64,000 bases of DNA from Aquabacterium lacunae (lineage in GTDB: Bacteria; Pseudomonadota; Gammaproteobacteria; Burkholderiales; Burkholderiaceae_C): assembly GCF_004310865.1 (NCBI RefSeq), contig NZ_SIXI01000004.1, forward strand, positions 1-64,000, read 5' to 3'. The position numbers were made by a program, and so were the translations under genes. The stretch's first letter is position 1, and every line of letters begins with the position of its first letter. This document shows, piece after piece, positions 1 through 7,907 of this stretch. The notes beneath the pieces are model-generated. The model saw only the letters and a list, made by a program, of their open reading frames with translations, was not told the origin of the DNA and did no database searches.

Positions 1-126
1 AATGTGCTCACGTTGATCACTCCTGCCCCCCGCTGCTGCAAAAAACAGCAGGGTAGGTGGATAACGTGGCTCAAAATTGGACGTGACGGAGACCCTTCAG
101 TGGCTCAGTTTTGCTCGTGATTCAAC
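1..126. mobile_element. IS21-like element end (remnant)
   Basis: No gene is visible here. The stretch carries two copies of GTGGCTCA, at 66-73 and 100-107, each followed by an A/T run and TTG and spaced 34 nt apart. Repeated blocks of this kind are typical of IS21-family termini. The IS3 transposase reading frame becomes recognisable only from about 126, so the IS21-like end appears to stop there inside the IS3 gene. A short hairpin (CTGCTG/CAGCAG) lies near 34-52. The family assignment is from pattern memory; the rest of the element would lie left of the window. Confidence 0.35.
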
Positions 127-440
127 AATCCGCCCAATTCACCAGCCACGAGTGGCAGGACTTCCTCAAGAGCCACAACCTGGTGGCCAGCATGAGCCGT
201 CGCGGCAACTGCCATGACAACGCTGTGGCCGAGAGCTTCTTCCAGTTGCTCAAGCGCGAGCGAATCAGGCGCCAGATCTATCCCTCCAGGGATATGGCCC
301 GCAGCGATGTCTTTCACTACATCGAGATGTTCTACAACCCGCGACGCCGTCATGGCACTGCCGAAGGACTGTCTCCGGTAGAGTTCGAACGACGTCAATC
401 CCAGCGACTCAAGAGTGTCTAGGGAAGCCGGGGCGATTCA
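126..440 (+). pseudogene. IS3-family transposase OrfB, 3' fragment with right inverted repeat
   Basis: This is the C-terminal part of an IS3-type DDE transposase. The frame runs from about 126 to the stop at 420-422 and contains SAQFTSHEW and the NAVAESFF..LKRE block with the third catalytic Glu, then the usual FYNPRRRH and LSPVEFE tail. The first two catalytic Asp residues and all of OrfA are missing, so the product cannot be active. The sequence from about 419 to 440, ending GGGGCGATTCA, resembles the right terminal inverted repeat of IS3 elements that begin TGAA-CGCCCCGG. The upstream half was lost where the IS21-like end begins. Confidence 0.85.
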
Positions 441-518
441 TGTGGTGGTTGAGTGCGAGTGCCAAGCCTGACTGCTACCCCACTGTCCCAAAATTGTCCC
501 AAATTTTGAAACGGGCAA

Positions 519-551
519 GAAAAAAGCACTTAGCATCGCTGCTAAGTGCTT
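519..551 (-). terminator. Rho-independent terminator of tRNA-Val
   Basis: Perfect 11-bp arms (AAGCACTTAGC at 524-534 and its complement at 541-551) surround a 6-nt loop. On the minus strand the hairpin is followed by a T run. It lies 8 nt beyond the tRNA CCA end. Confidence 0.85.
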
Positions 552-559
552 GATTTTCT

Positions 560-634
560 TGGTGGGCGGTGCAGGGTTCGAACCTGCGACCCCTGCCGTG
601 TGAAGGCAGTGCTCTACCACTGAGCTAACCGCCC
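560..634 (-). tRNA. tRNA-Val (anticodon CAC)
   Basis: On the minus strand the sequence folds as a standard cloverleaf. The acceptor stem is GGGCGGT paired with the complement at 564-570. The D arm contains AGCTCAGTGGTAGAGC, and the T arm contains GGTTCGAACC. The anticodon stem CTGCC/GGCAG encloses the loop TTCACAC, which gives anticodon CAC and reads GTG Val codons. The 3' CCA (560-562) is encoded. The 3' end faces the insertion-sequence remnants, which suits a history as an integration site, though no integrase is present. Confidence 0.95.
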
Positions 635-723
635 GAAACTGGTTCGGGCCTGTGGCCACCTGCTGATTTTCACTGCTTGAACACGTTTTACGTTGTTTTC
701 TGCAGTGATCAGCGAAGAACTAG

Positions 724-751
724 ACTATAGCACAGTTTCCAGCGATGTCCA
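724..751 (-). promoter_or_regulatory. Sigma70-type promoter for tRNA-Val, inside the dnaQ 3' end
   Basis: On the minus strand TGGACA (746-751) and TATAGT (724-729) are separated by 16 bp; each differs from consensus at one position. The -10 overlaps the dnaQ stop codon (725-727). Transcription would start about 80 nt before the tRNA. Confidence 0.6.
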
Positions 752-1450
752 CAAACTTTTTCCGCCAGCGGCCTTGTCGAGATCCTGCAACGCCTTCTGG
801 AAAGCCTCCTGCTCTTCGGCTGTGGGCTCCACCACGGGCAGCTGGAACTGGCTGTAGTCGATGGCCGTGAACTGGCTGCCGCCCTGCCCCTGGCTGTCGC
901 CCTCGCTGTCGGCGTCCATCAGCAGCGCGTCCTGGCCGCGCGTCATGTTGATGTACACCTCGGCCAGCAACTCGGCGTCCATCAGGGCGCCGTGCAGCGT
1001 GCGGTGGCTGTTGTCCACTTCCAGGCGTTTGCACAGCGAGTCGAGCGAGTTGCTCTTGCCCGGGAACATCTCGCGGGCCATCACCAGCGTGTCGATCACG
1101 CCCGACACGTGGTCGGTGAACAGGCCACGGCCCAGTCGCTTGAGCTCGGCGTTCAGGAAGCCCAGGTCGAAGGCCGCGTTGTGGATCACGATCTCGGCGC
1201 CCGCGCAGTACGCCATGATCTCGTCGACCAGGGTGGCGAACACGGGCTTGTCGGCCAGGAACTCGTCGGTCAGGCCGTGGATGCGCACGGCGTCTTCGTG
1301 GTTGGGCCGCTCGGGGTTGATGTAGAAGTGCAGGTGCCGGCCCGTGAGGCGCCGGTTGACCATTTCCACGCAACCGATTTCGATGATGCGGTCGCCGGAC
1401 TCAGGGCTCAGGCCCGTGGTTTCGGTGTCAAGGAAGATCTGGCGGGTCAT
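725..1450 (-). CDS. dnaQ: DNA polymerase III epsilon subunit (3'-5' proofreading exonuclease)
   Basis: The protein is 241 aa, close to the E. coli subunit (243 aa). It removes mismatched nucleotides as part of the replicative polymerase core. All three exonuclease motifs are present: FLDTETTG with D8 and E10, HNAAFD with D95, and HGALMDAE with H153 and D158. A Gly/Ser/Gln-rich linker follows near residues 180-192, then a C-terminal segment of the kind that binds the alpha subunit. I chose the ATG at 1450, which gives MTRQIFLDTETTG. A TTG at 1483 would add 11 residues but overlaps the palindromic repeat just upstream. The stop codon overlaps the -10 of the tRNA-Val promoter. Confidence 0.97.
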   Translation of the reverse strand: MTRQIFLDTETTGLSPESGDRIIEIGCVEMVNRRLTGRHLHFYINPERPNHEDAVRIHGLTDEFLADKPVFATLVDEIMAYCAGAEIVIHNAAFDLGFLNAELKRLGRGLFTDHVSGVIDTLVMAREMFPGKSNSLDSLCKRLEVDNSHRTLHGALMDAELLAEVYINMTRGQDALLMDADSEGDSQGQGGSQFTAIDYSQFQLPVVEPTAEEQEAFQKALQDLDKAAGGKSLWTSLETVL

Positions 1451-1470
1451 GTCGGTGATGAGGCAGGCGA

Positions 1471-1530
1471 CGGGCCGCCCCAAGCCTGCCGCTCCCCCTC
1501 AGGGGGACGCGAGCAAAGCGAGCTTGGGGG
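1471..1530. repeat. Dispersed palindromic intergenic repeat, Comamonadaceae type
   Basis: The outer arms CCCCAAGC (1478-1485) and GCTTGGGG (1522-1529) enclose inner arms TCCCCC (1493-1498) and GGGGGA (1502-1507). The minus-strand reading (CCCCCAAGCTCGCT...) is a pattern I recall from many Comamonadaceae intergenic regions. It fills the space between fdx and dnaQ. It has no clear T run, so it may be a structural repeat rather than a terminator. Confidence 0.6.
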
Positions 1531-1869
1531 TCAGTGATTCTCGCGCGCGTGGTTGATCGTGTACTTCGGGATCTCGACGGTCAGGTCGGCGCCGGCCACG
1601 ATGGCCTGACAGCTCAGGCGCGAGTCAGGCTGCAGACCCCAAGCGCGGTCCAGCAGGTCTTCTTCGGTCTCTTCGATCTCGTTGAGGCTGCTGAAGCCCT
1701 GGCGCACGATCACGTGGCAGGTGGTGCAGGCGGCGCTCATGTCACAGGCGTGCTCGATTTCGATGTCGTTTTCGAGCAGGGCTTCGCAGATGGTGGTGCC
1801 AGGGGCCACCTTCAGTTCGGCACCGTTGGGGCACAGGGTGGCGTGGGGCAGGATCTTGATGATGGGCAT
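1531..1869 (-). CDS. fdx: ISC-type 2Fe-2S ferredoxin
   Basis: This 112-aa ferredoxin supplies electrons for Fe-S cluster assembly on IscU. The four ligands C42, C48, C51 and C87 sit at the same positions as in E. coli Fdx, in the pattern HACDMSAACTTCHV with a distal LSCQA. It is the last isc gene; iscX is not found after it, and dnaQ follows instead. It starts 14 nt after hscA ends, so it is almost certainly co-transcribed with the chaperone genes. Confidence 0.96.
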   Translation of the reverse strand: MPIIKILPHATLCPNGAELKVAPGTTICEALLENDIEIEHACDMSAACTTCHVIVRQGFSSLNEIEETEEDLLDRAWGLQPDSRLSCQAIVAGADLTVEIPKYTINHARENH

Positions 1870-1883
1870 CGGGAATCTCGTGT

Positions 1884-3752
1884 TCAGAGCTGGTCCACCT
1901 GGCGGCCTGACAGGGCCTGGCGGATGCTGCGGTTCATGCGTTCGGCGGCAAAGGCTTCTGTGCCCTTGGCCAGGGCCTGGGTGGCGGCCTCCAGGGCGTG
2001 CAGGTCACCCCGGTCACAGCGGCTACCGATCTGGGCCATCAGCTCGTCGATCTCGGCGCGCTGTTCGGCGCTCAGCAGGTCGCCGTCGGCGGCCAGTGCG
2101 GTGCGGGTGGCTTCCAGCATGCGTTCGGCATCGACACGGGCCTCACGCAGCGCGCGGTCCTTCATGTCTTCCTTGGCGGTGGCAAAGCCTTCTCGCAGCA
2201 TGTTCGCCACCTGGTCGTCGCTCAGGCCGTAGCTGGGCTTGACCACCACCGAGGCCTCCACGCCCGACAGCTGCTCACGGGCCGACACGCTCAGCAGGCC
2301 GTCGGCGTCAACCTGGAAGGTCACGCGGATGCGTGCGGCGCCCGCGGCCATGGGCGGGATGCCTCGCAGCTCGAAACGCGCCAGCGAGCGGCAGTGTTCG
2401 ACCTGCTCGCGCTCGCCCTGCACCACGTGCACGGCCAAGGCGGTCTGCCCGTCTTTGAAGGTGGTGAAGTCTTGCGCGCGGGCACACGGGATGGGCGTGT
2501 TGCGCGGGATGATGCGCTCGACCAGGCCGCCCATGGTTTCCAGGCCCAGCGACAGGGGCAGCACGTCCAGCAGCAGCAGCTCGCCCTGCTGGTTGTTGCC
2601 CGCCAGCTGGTTGGCCTGGATGGCCGCGCCCAGGGCCACCACCTCGTCGGGGTTCAGGTCGGTCAGGGGCGTCTGGCCGAAGAAGGCGCCCACGGCGTCG
2701 CGCACGGCGGGCATGCGGGTGGAACCACCCACCATGACCACGCCCTTGACCTCGTCGGGCTTGATCTTGGCGTCGCGCAGCACGCGCTTGACCGCGGCCA
2801 GCGACTTGTCGATCAGGGGCTTGGCCAGCTGCGCCAGCTGCTCGCGGGTGATGAACTCCGACAGCATGCCGCCCGACAGCTTGACGCTCAGGTGCGCGCT
2901 GCCATCGGTCGAGAGCTTTTCCTTCACGGTGCGCGCGGCCACCAGCACAGCGCGCTTGTCCTGCGGCGTCACGGCCTTCAGGCCCGCCAGGGCCAGGGCG
3001 GCCTCGGCCAGCGCGTGGTCGATGTCGTCACCGCCCAGGGCCGAATCACCGCCGGTGGCCACCACCTCGAACACCCCGCGGCTGAGCTGCAGCAGCGAGA
3101 TGTCGAAGGTGCCACCGCCCAGGTCATAAATGGCGTACAGGCCTTCGGCGCCGTTGTCCAGGCCGTAGGCGATGGCCGCGGCCGTGGGTTCGTTGAGCAG
3201 GCGCAGCACGTTCAGGCCAGCCATCTGGGCCGCGTCTTTCGTGGCCTGGCGCTGGGCGTCGTCGAAATAGGCCGGCACCGTGATCACGGCACCGAACAGG
3301 TCGTCGTTGAAGGTGTCTTCGGCGCGCTGGCGCAGGCTGGCCAGGATCTCGGCCGAGACCTCCACCGGGCTCTTGGCACCGGCCACGGTCTGCACGGCCA
3401 CCATGCCGGGCTGGTCGTCGAACTGGTAGGGCAACTTGCCGGCATCGGGCAGGTCAGCCAGTCGGCGGCCCATGAAGCGCTTGACCGACACGATGGTGTT
3501 GACAGGGTCGTCGGCCGCGGCAGCCATGGCGTCGTGGCCGATCTGGCGCCGGGTGCGGCCCTGGTCATCGAGGAAGTAGCGCACGGCCGAGGGCAGGATC
3601 ACGCGGCCCTGTTCGTCGGGCAGGCACTCCGGGGTGCCGTGGCGCACCGAGGCCACCAGCGAGTGCGTGGTGCCCAGGTCGATGCCCACCGCGATGCGGC
3701 GCTGGTGGGGGTCGGGCGATTGCCCCGGTTCGGAGATTTGCAGGAGGGCCAT
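1884..3752 (-). CDS. hscA: Fe-S cluster assembly chaperone HscA (Hsp70 type)
   Basis: The 622-aa specialised Hsp70 uses ATP to release clusters from IscU by binding its LPPVK motif. The ATPase domain shows the phosphate-1 motif GIDLGTTH near residues 23-30, [12 protein letters not shown] near 186-197, phosphate-2 DLGGGTFD near 210-217 and [14 protein letters not shown] substrate-binding beta domain and helical lid follow. Its length matches E. coli HscA (616 aa). It begins 3 nt after hscB ends, as expected for a chaperone/co-chaperone pair. Confidence 0.97.
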   Translation of the reverse strand: MALLQISEPGQSPDPHQRRIAVGIDLGTTHSLVASVRHGTPECLPDEQGRVILPSAVRYFLDDQGRTRRQIGHDAMAAAADDPVNTIVSVKRFMGRRLADLPDAGKLPYQFDDQPGMVAVQTVAGAKSPVEVSAEILASLRQRAEDTFNDDLFGAVITVPAYFDDAQRQATKDAAQMAGLNVLRLLNEPTAAAIAYGLDNGAEGLYAIYDLGGGTFDISLLQLSRGVFEVVATGGDSALGGDDIDHALAEAALALAGLKAVTPQDKRAVLVAARTVKEKLSTDGSAHLSVKLSGGMLSEFITREQLAQLAKPLIDKSLAAVKRVLRDAKIKPDEVKGVVMVGGSTRMPAVRDAVGAFFGQTPLTDLNPDEVVALGAAIQANQLAGNNQQGELLLLDVLPLSLGLETMGGLVERIIPRNTPIPCARAQDFTTFKDGQTALAVHVVQGEREQVEHCRSLARFELRGIPPMAAGAARIRVTFQVDADGLLSVSAREQLSGVEASVVVKPSYGLSDDQVANMLREGFATAKEDMKDRALREARVDAERMLEATRTALAADGDLLSAEQRAEIDELMAQIGSRCDRGDLHALEAATQALAKGTEAFAAERMNRSIRQALSGRQVDQL

Positions 3753-3755
3753 GGG

Positions 3756-4283
3756 TCAGAGGTCTTCGTACTGTTCGAGGCGGCTGTCCACCTCTTCCAG
3801 CAGGCGGTCGATGAACATCAGCGCGCGCACTTCCTGCGCGGCACTCGCGGCATCGGCCGGCGGGGTGCCATCGAGCAGCTGGGTGACGCGGGCGATGCGG
3901 GCCTTGCGGTCGGCCAGCACATCGCCCTGCAGGGCTTCGACGTCGGCGGCCGAACCGGCTTCTTCCAGGGCTTCACGCCATTGCATCTGCTGCATCAGGA
4001 AGGCGCCGGGCATGGCCGTGTTGTTCTCGGCGTTCACGGGCACACCGGCCAGCTCGCACAGGTAGGCAGCGCGCTTGAGCGGGTCTTTCAGACGCTGGTG
4101 CGCCTCGTTCACGCGCACGGCCCATTGCATGGCCACGCGCTGCGAAGCCGCGCCCTCGGCCGCGAATCGGTCGGGGTGCACGCGGGCCTGCAGGCTCTTC
4201 CAGGCCGCATCCAGCTGCGCGCGTTCGAGCGCGAAGGTGCGGGGCAGACCCAGCAGGGTGAAATCATCGGCGTCGATGTTCAT
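3756..4283 (-). CDS. hscB: Fe-S cluster assembly co-chaperone HscB (J protein)
   Basis: HscB is 175 aa and delivers IscU to HscA while stimulating its ATPase. The N-terminal J domain has the diagnostic HPD tripeptide at residues 36-38 within ARVHPDRF. The C-terminal half is the helical IscU-binding domain, including LLEEVDSRLEQYEDL at the end. The order iscA-hscB-hscA-fdx is the standard proteobacterial one. Confidence 0.95.
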   Translation of the reverse strand: MNIDADDFTLLGLPRTFALERAQLDAAWKSLQARVHPDRFAAEGAASQRVAMQWAVRVNEAHQRLKDPLKRAAYLCELAGVPVNAENNTAMPGAFLMQQMQWREALEEAGSAADVEALQGDVLADRKARIARVTQLLDGTPPADAASAAQEVRALMFIDRLLEEVDSRLEQYEDL

Positions 4284-4356
4284 GGCGGTTCAAAGTGCGA
4301 AGCCCCACCAGGGGTGAGGCTTCAGGTGTCGCAAGGCCTGTGCCGATCGTGTCGGC

Positions 4357-4680
4357 TCAGACGCGGAACGATTCCCCACAACCGCAACGGTCACGTTCGT
4401 TGGGGTTGTTGAATTTGAAGCCTTCGTTCAGGCCTTCACGCACGAAATCGAGCTCGGTGCCATCGATGTAGGGCAGGCTCTTGGGATCGACCAGGATCTT
4501 GACGCCCAGCTGCTCGAAGACCACGTCTTCGGGGTTCACTTCGTCGGCGTACTCGATCTTGTAGGCCAGGCCCGAGCAACCCGTGGTCTTGACGCCCAGG
4601 CGCACGCCCACGCCTTTGCCACGGCGGCCCAGGTAGCGCGTGATGTGGCGCGCCGCAGCCTCGGTCAGGCCCACCGACAT
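4357..4680 (-). CDS. iscA: A-type iron-sulfur carrier IscA
   Basis: With the ATG at 4680 ([12 protein letters not shown]) the protein is 107 aa, the same length as E. coli IscA. The three conserved cysteines are C35 (TTGCSGLAY), C99 and C101 (CGCGESF). It receives and passes on Fe-S clusters, mainly for 4Fe-4S targets. An alternative ATG at 4698 would add MAGNDN; neither start has a strong Shine-Dalgarno sequence. The open frame continues further upstream across iscU but has no family similarity there. Confidence 0.95.
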   Translation of the reverse strand: MSVGLTEAAARHITRYLGRRGKGVGVRLGVKTTGCSGLAYKIEYADEVNPEDVVFEQLGVKILVDPKSLPYIDGTELDFVREGLNEGFKFNNPNERDRCGCGESFRV

Positions 4681-4744
4681 GTTGTCGTTGCCGGCCATCT
4701 CGGGCAGCGGGCCCTTTTCAGGGCCACTGGTGCAGGAGTTGAGT

Positions 4745-5131
4745 TCAGGCTGCATGCTTGGTCTTGTAGTCGCTGACAGCGGCTTTGATCGCATCTTCGG
4801 CCAGGATCGAGCAGTGGATCTTGACCGGGGGCAAAGCCAGCTCTTCGGCGATCTGGGTGTTCTTGATGGCCAGGGCTTCGTCGAGGGTCTTGCCACGCAC
4901 CCACTCGGTGACCAGGCTGCTCGACGCAATGGCCGAGCCGCAGCCATAGGTCTTGAAGCGGGCGTCTTCGATGACGCCGGTGCTGGGGTTGACCTTGATC
5001 TGCAGCTTCATCACGTCGCCGCAGGCGGGCGCGCCCACCATGCCGGTGCCCACGGTCTCGTCGCCCTTTTCGAACGAACCGACGTTGCGGGGGTTTTCGT
5101 AATGGTCGATGACCTTGTCGCTGTATGCCAT
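4745..5131 (-). CDS. iscU: Fe-S cluster scaffold IscU
   Basis: The 128-aa scaffold on which IscS-derived sulfur and iron are assembled. Ligand cysteines C37, C64 and C107 are present, with Asp39 after the first. The HscA recognition motif LPPVK lies at residues 100-104. It starts 9 nt after the iscS stop codon, so the two are translated from one message. Confidence 0.98.
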   Translation of the reverse strand: MAYSDKVIDHYENPRNVGSFEKGDETVGTGMVGAPACGDVMKLQIKVNPSTGVIEDARFKTYGCGSAIASSSLVTEWVRGKTLDEALAIKNTQIAEELALPPVKIHCSILAEDAIKAAVSDYKTKHAA

Positions 5132-5140
5132 TTTCTTACC

Positions 5141-6361
5141 TCAATGTGCAGACCACTGGATCGTGCTCAGGTCGATCCCGTCCTTGTACATGTCCCACAG
5201 CGGAGACAACTCGCGCAGCTTGGCCACGCGGTCCTTCAGGGTGTTGACCACGAAGTCGACTTCTTCCTCGGTGGTGAAGCGGCCGATGGTCATGCGCAGC
5301 GAGCTGTGCGCCAGTTCGTCAGAGCGGCCCAGGGCGCGCAGCACGTAGCTGGGCTCCAGGCTGGCCGAGGTGCAGGCCGAGCCCGACGACACGGCGATGC
5401 CCTTGATGCCCATGATCAGCGACTCGCCTTCCACGTAGTTGAACGACACGTTCAGGTTGTGGGGAATGCGCTGATTCAGGTCACCGTTCACGAAGATCTG
5501 CTCGATGCCTTGCAGGCCGGCCAGCAGGCGATCACGCAGGGCACGCACGCGCTCGTTCTCGGCGTGCATTTCTTCCTTGGCGATGCGGAAGGCCTCGCCC
5601 ATGCCCACGCACTGGTGGGTGGGCAGCGTGCCCGAACGCATGCCGCGCTCGTGGCCGCCGCCGTGCATCTGGGCTTCCAGGCGCACGCGGGGCTTGCGGC
5701 GCACGTACAGCGCGCCGATGCCCTTGGGGCCGTAGGTCTTGTGCGAGGCCAGGCTCATCAGGTCGATGGGCAGCTGGGCCATGTCGATGTCGATCTTGCC
5801 GGTGGCCTGGGCCGCGTCCACATGGAACACGATGCCCTTTTCGCGGCACAGCGCGCCAATGGCCGGGATGTCCTGGATGACACCGATCTCGTTGTTCACG
5901 TACATGACCGAGATCAGGATGGTGTCCGGGCGGATGGCGGCCTTGAGCACGTCCAGGTCCAGCAAGCCATCGTCCTTGACGTCCAGGTAGGTGGCCTCGA
6001 AGCCCTGGCGCTCCAGTTCACGCACGGTGTCCAGCACGGCCTTGTGCTCGGTCTTGACCGTGATGATGTGCTTGCCACGCGACTGGTAGAAGTGCGCCGC
6101 GCCCTTGATGGCCAGGTTGTTCGATTCGGTGGCGCCCGAGGTCCAGACGATCTCGCGCGGGTCGGCGCCGATCAGGTCGGCCACCTGGGTGCGGGCCTTC
6201 TCGACGGCCTCTTCCGCCTCCCAACCGTAGGCGTGGGTGCGCGAGGCGGGGTTGCCGAAGTGTTCGCGCAGCCAGGGGATCATGGCGTCGACGACACGCG
6301 GGTCGCACGGCGTGGTGGCGCCGTAGTCCATGTAGATGGGAAAGTGCGGGGTCATGTCCAT
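5141..6361 (-). CDS. iscS: Cysteine desulfurase IscS
   Basis: IscS is a PLP enzyme that takes sulfur from cysteine for Fe-S clusters and tRNA thiolation. The PLP lysine is in [12 protein letters not shown], and the persulfide-carrying cysteine is in [10 protein letters not shown]; both match the E. coli positions once the N-termini are aligned. I favour the ATG at 6361 ([18 protein letters not shown], 406 aa), preceded by GAGAG at a good distance. An upstream GTG at 6388 or the ATG at 6355 are alternatives. It follows iscR after a gap of about 110 nt containing a small hairpin. Confidence 0.97.
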   Translation of the reverse strand: MDMTPHFPIYMDYGATTPCDPRVVDAMIPWLREHFGNPASRTHAYGWEAEEAVEKARTQVADLIGADPREIVWTSGATESNNLAIKGAAHFYQSRGKHIITVKTEHKAVLDTVRELERQGFEATYLDVKDDGLLDLDVLKAAIRPDTILISVMYVNNEIGVIQDIPAIGALCREKGIVFHVDAAQATGKIDIDMAQLPIDLMSLASHKTYGPKGIGALYVRRKPRVRLEAQMHGGGHERGMRSGTLPTHQCVGMGEAFRIAKEEMHAENERVRALRDRLLAGLQGIEQIFVNGDLNQRIPHNLNVSFNYVEGESLIMGIKGIAVSSGSACTSASLEPSYVLRALGRSDELAHSSLRMTIGRFTTEEEVDFVVNTLKDRVAKLRELSPLWDMYKDGIDLSTIQWSAH

Positions 6362-6445
6362 GGTCGGACTCTCAATCGTTTCAGCCACACCGGCGGCTCA
6401 GGCCATCGGCACAGCGTTTCACAAAACCTTCAATTATCGAGCCTC

Positions 6446-6464
6446 AGGGCCCTTTGAAGGCCCT
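6446..6464 (-). other. Intercistronic hairpin between iscR and iscS
   Basis: AGGGCC (6446-6451) pairs with GGCCCT (6459-6464) around a 7-nt loop, 7 nt past the iscR stop. No T run follows, so it is unlikely to be a full terminator. It could be a processing or mRNA-stability element that sets iscR apart from iscSUA, but that is inference. Confidence 0.35.
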
Positions 6465-6470
6465 TGGCCC

Positions 6471-7004
6471 TTACTTGCTCAGGGTCGTGCCCAGGGCGAA
6501 CACCGAGTTCGGTGCCGTGACCTTGATGGGCTTGACCACCGGCTGCGTGGAGATGGCACGCTTGATCGGCTGCGCCTCGATGGACACGCCCTTGGCCAGC
6601 TGGTCTTCCACCAGCTTCTTCAGGCTGATCGAATCGAGGTACTCGATCATCTTGGCGTTCAGGCTGGTCCAGAGGTCGTGCGTCATGCAGCGGCCGCCGT
6701 CATCGCCCATGCAGTTTTCCTTGCCACCGCAGCCTGTCGCGTCGATGGGTTCGTCAACGGCCACGATGATGTCGGCCACCGTGATGTCTTCGGCCTTGCG
6801 GCCCAGCGAGTACCCGCCGCCAGGACCGCGGGTGCTCTCTACCAGCTCATGGCGGCGCAGCTTGCCGAACAGCTGCTCCAGATAGGACAGCGAAATCTGC
6901 TGGCGCTGGCTGATGGCAGCCAGGGCGACGGGGCCGGTGTGCTCCCGAAGCGCCAGGTCGATCATGGCCGTGACGGCGAAACGGCCTTTGGTGGTCAAAC
7001 GCAT
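6471..7004 (-). CDS. iscR: Fe-S cluster-responsive transcriptional regulator IscR (Rrf2 family)
   Basis: This 177-aa Rrf2 regulator senses 2Fe-2S supply and represses the isc operon. The winged helix is at the N-terminus (MRLTTKGRFAVTAMIDLAL, then ISLSYLEQLF and GPGGGYSLGR). The cluster ligands read C92, C98, C106 and H109. The spacing between the second and third cysteine is 7 residues, against 5 in E. coli IscR, because of a small insertion (GDDGG). A Pro/Lys/Val-rich tail extends it beyond the E. coli length of 162. A good promoter lies about 120 nt upstream. Confidence 0.95.
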   Translation of the reverse strand: MRLTTKGRFAVTAMIDLALREHTGPVALAAISQRQQISLSYLEQLFGKLRRHELVESTRGPGGGYSLGRKAEDITVADIIVAVDEPIDATGCGGKENCMGDDGGRCMTHDLWTSLNAKMIEYLDSISLKKLVEDQLAKGVSIEAQPIKRAISTQPVVKPIKVTAPNSVFALGTTLSK

Positions 7005-7121
7005 GCTGATCTCCTTGTCGGGGGCGCCAATGACCCTGTGATTGGCTAGGGTTTACCTGAATGTGCCCGGTCCGGGATCGCCGGATCGGAGGGGGCCATC
7101 AATTCCCGACTGAATGACTCG

Positions 7122-7150
7122 ATTTTAGAGTACCCCACCGTTTTGGTCAA
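7122..7150 (-). promoter_or_regulatory. Promoter of the isc operon with IscR type-1-like site
   Basis: On the minus strand TTGACC (7145-7150) and TAAAAT (7122-7127) are separated by exactly 17 bp. The spacer region GACCAAAACGGTGGGGTA resembles the type 1 IscR operator seen at isc promoters, which would give autoregulation. The leader to iscR is about 110 nt. Confidence 0.6.
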
Positions 7151-7234
7151 CCTTATGCAAGGGAGTTCCCTTGGTTTACGTTGATTGACACGATAGCCAA
7201 GGCCTATCGAGGCACTCGGTTGCCGCGTCCCACG

Positions 7235-7759
7235 TCAGTGGTCGGCGCCTTCTCGCCCTCGGTAGGGCATGGCCGCTGTCAACTGCGCCACCAGCCCGGC
7301 GCAGGCCGCTTCCACCAGGTCCAGCACGTGCTCGAAACCGGCCTCACCGCCGTAGTACGGGTCGGGCACCGCCTGGGCACCCGCGTGGGGCGAGTCTTTC
7401 GGCAGGTAGTCGACCAGGCGACGCAGCTTGCGACGAATGGCCGGGTCGTTCGGCGCCCCGTTTTCCAGCAAATGCAGGTTGTCCCAGTCCATCGCCAGCA
7501 ACAGGTCGAAACGCTCGTAATCAGACGGGGCCACGCGTCGCGCGCGCAGCACGCTCAAGTCGTAACCGCGACGGGCGGCGTGCTGCTGGCTGCGGGCGTC
7601 GGGCGCTTCACCCACATGGAAGGCATGCGTGCCCGCCGAATCGACCTCCACGAAGCCTTCCAGCCCCGCCAGCGCCAGCTGGTGGCGCAGCACCGCCTCT
7701 GCCGTGGGGCTGCGGCAGATGTTGCCCATGCAGACAAACAGAACCCGGTAAGGCGCCAT
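7235..7759 (-). CDS. Low-molecular-weight protein-tyrosine phosphatase
   Basis: A 174-aa cytoplasmic phosphatase. The P-loop CX5R is C10-MGNIC-R16 followed by SPTAEA, and the general-acid loop is the DPYYGG segment. I chose the ATG at 7759, preceded by GGTGGA. An in-frame extension to 7870 has no ribosome site. In many Betaproteobacteria this gene directly precedes iscR, as here, with about 230 nt between them. The substrate cannot be read from the sequence; exopolysaccharide tyrosine kinases are the common partners, but none is in the window. Confidence 0.93.
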   Translation of the reverse strand: MAPYRVLFVCMGNICRSPTAEAVLRHQLALAGLEGFVEVDSAGTHAFHVGEAPDARSQQHAARRGYDLSVLRARRVAPSDYERFDLLLAMDWDNLHLLENGAPNDPAIRRKLRRLVDYLPKDSPHAGAQAVPDPYYGGEAGFEHVLDLVEAACAGLVAQLTAAMPYRGREGADH

Positions 7760-7821
7760 GACTTCCACCTTGCAAAAAACACGGAAAACAACAGGTTGAA
7801 CGGTGAATGCCCCGCGTTCAG

Positions 7822-7853
7822 AGGGTTTACACTTAATTACTGGTGTAAACCCT
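7822..7853. promoter_or_regulatory. Perfect palindrome, probable operator
   Basis: Arms AGGGTTTACAC (7822-7832) and GTGTAAACCCT (7843-7853) are perfect 11-bp inverted repeats around a 10-bp AT-rich spacer. It lies between two divergent genes, 63 nt from one start and 54 nt from the other. There is no T run, so an operator for a dimeric regulator is more likely than a terminator. CTAGGGTTTAC from its right edge (7845-7855, minus strand) recurs at 7046-7056 in front of iscR. Confidence 0.5.
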
Positions 7854-7907
7854 AGGCGATCTGGGTACACTGCACTGCATCAATTCACTGACTTCCTGGA
7901 GGTCATC

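Noticed and set aside
438-659. Short open frame over the tRNA-Val region
   Set aside because: It reads through the tRNA and its terminator and has no ribosome site.
1998-4412. Open frame of about 800 codons on the plus strand opposite hscA and hscB
   Set aside because: Its composition (His, Gln, Gly, Val rich) is that of the antisense of a GC-rich gene, it has no family motif, and the minus strand carries clear hscA and hscB.
4681-4947. N-terminal extension of iscA across iscU
   Set aside because: The extra residues are Arg/Ser/Pro-rich and unlike any IscA, and the region is fully explained by iscU in another frame.
7191-7209. Terminator after the tyrosine phosphatase
   Set aside because: CGATAG/CTATCG gives a 6-bp stem without a T run on the minus strand.
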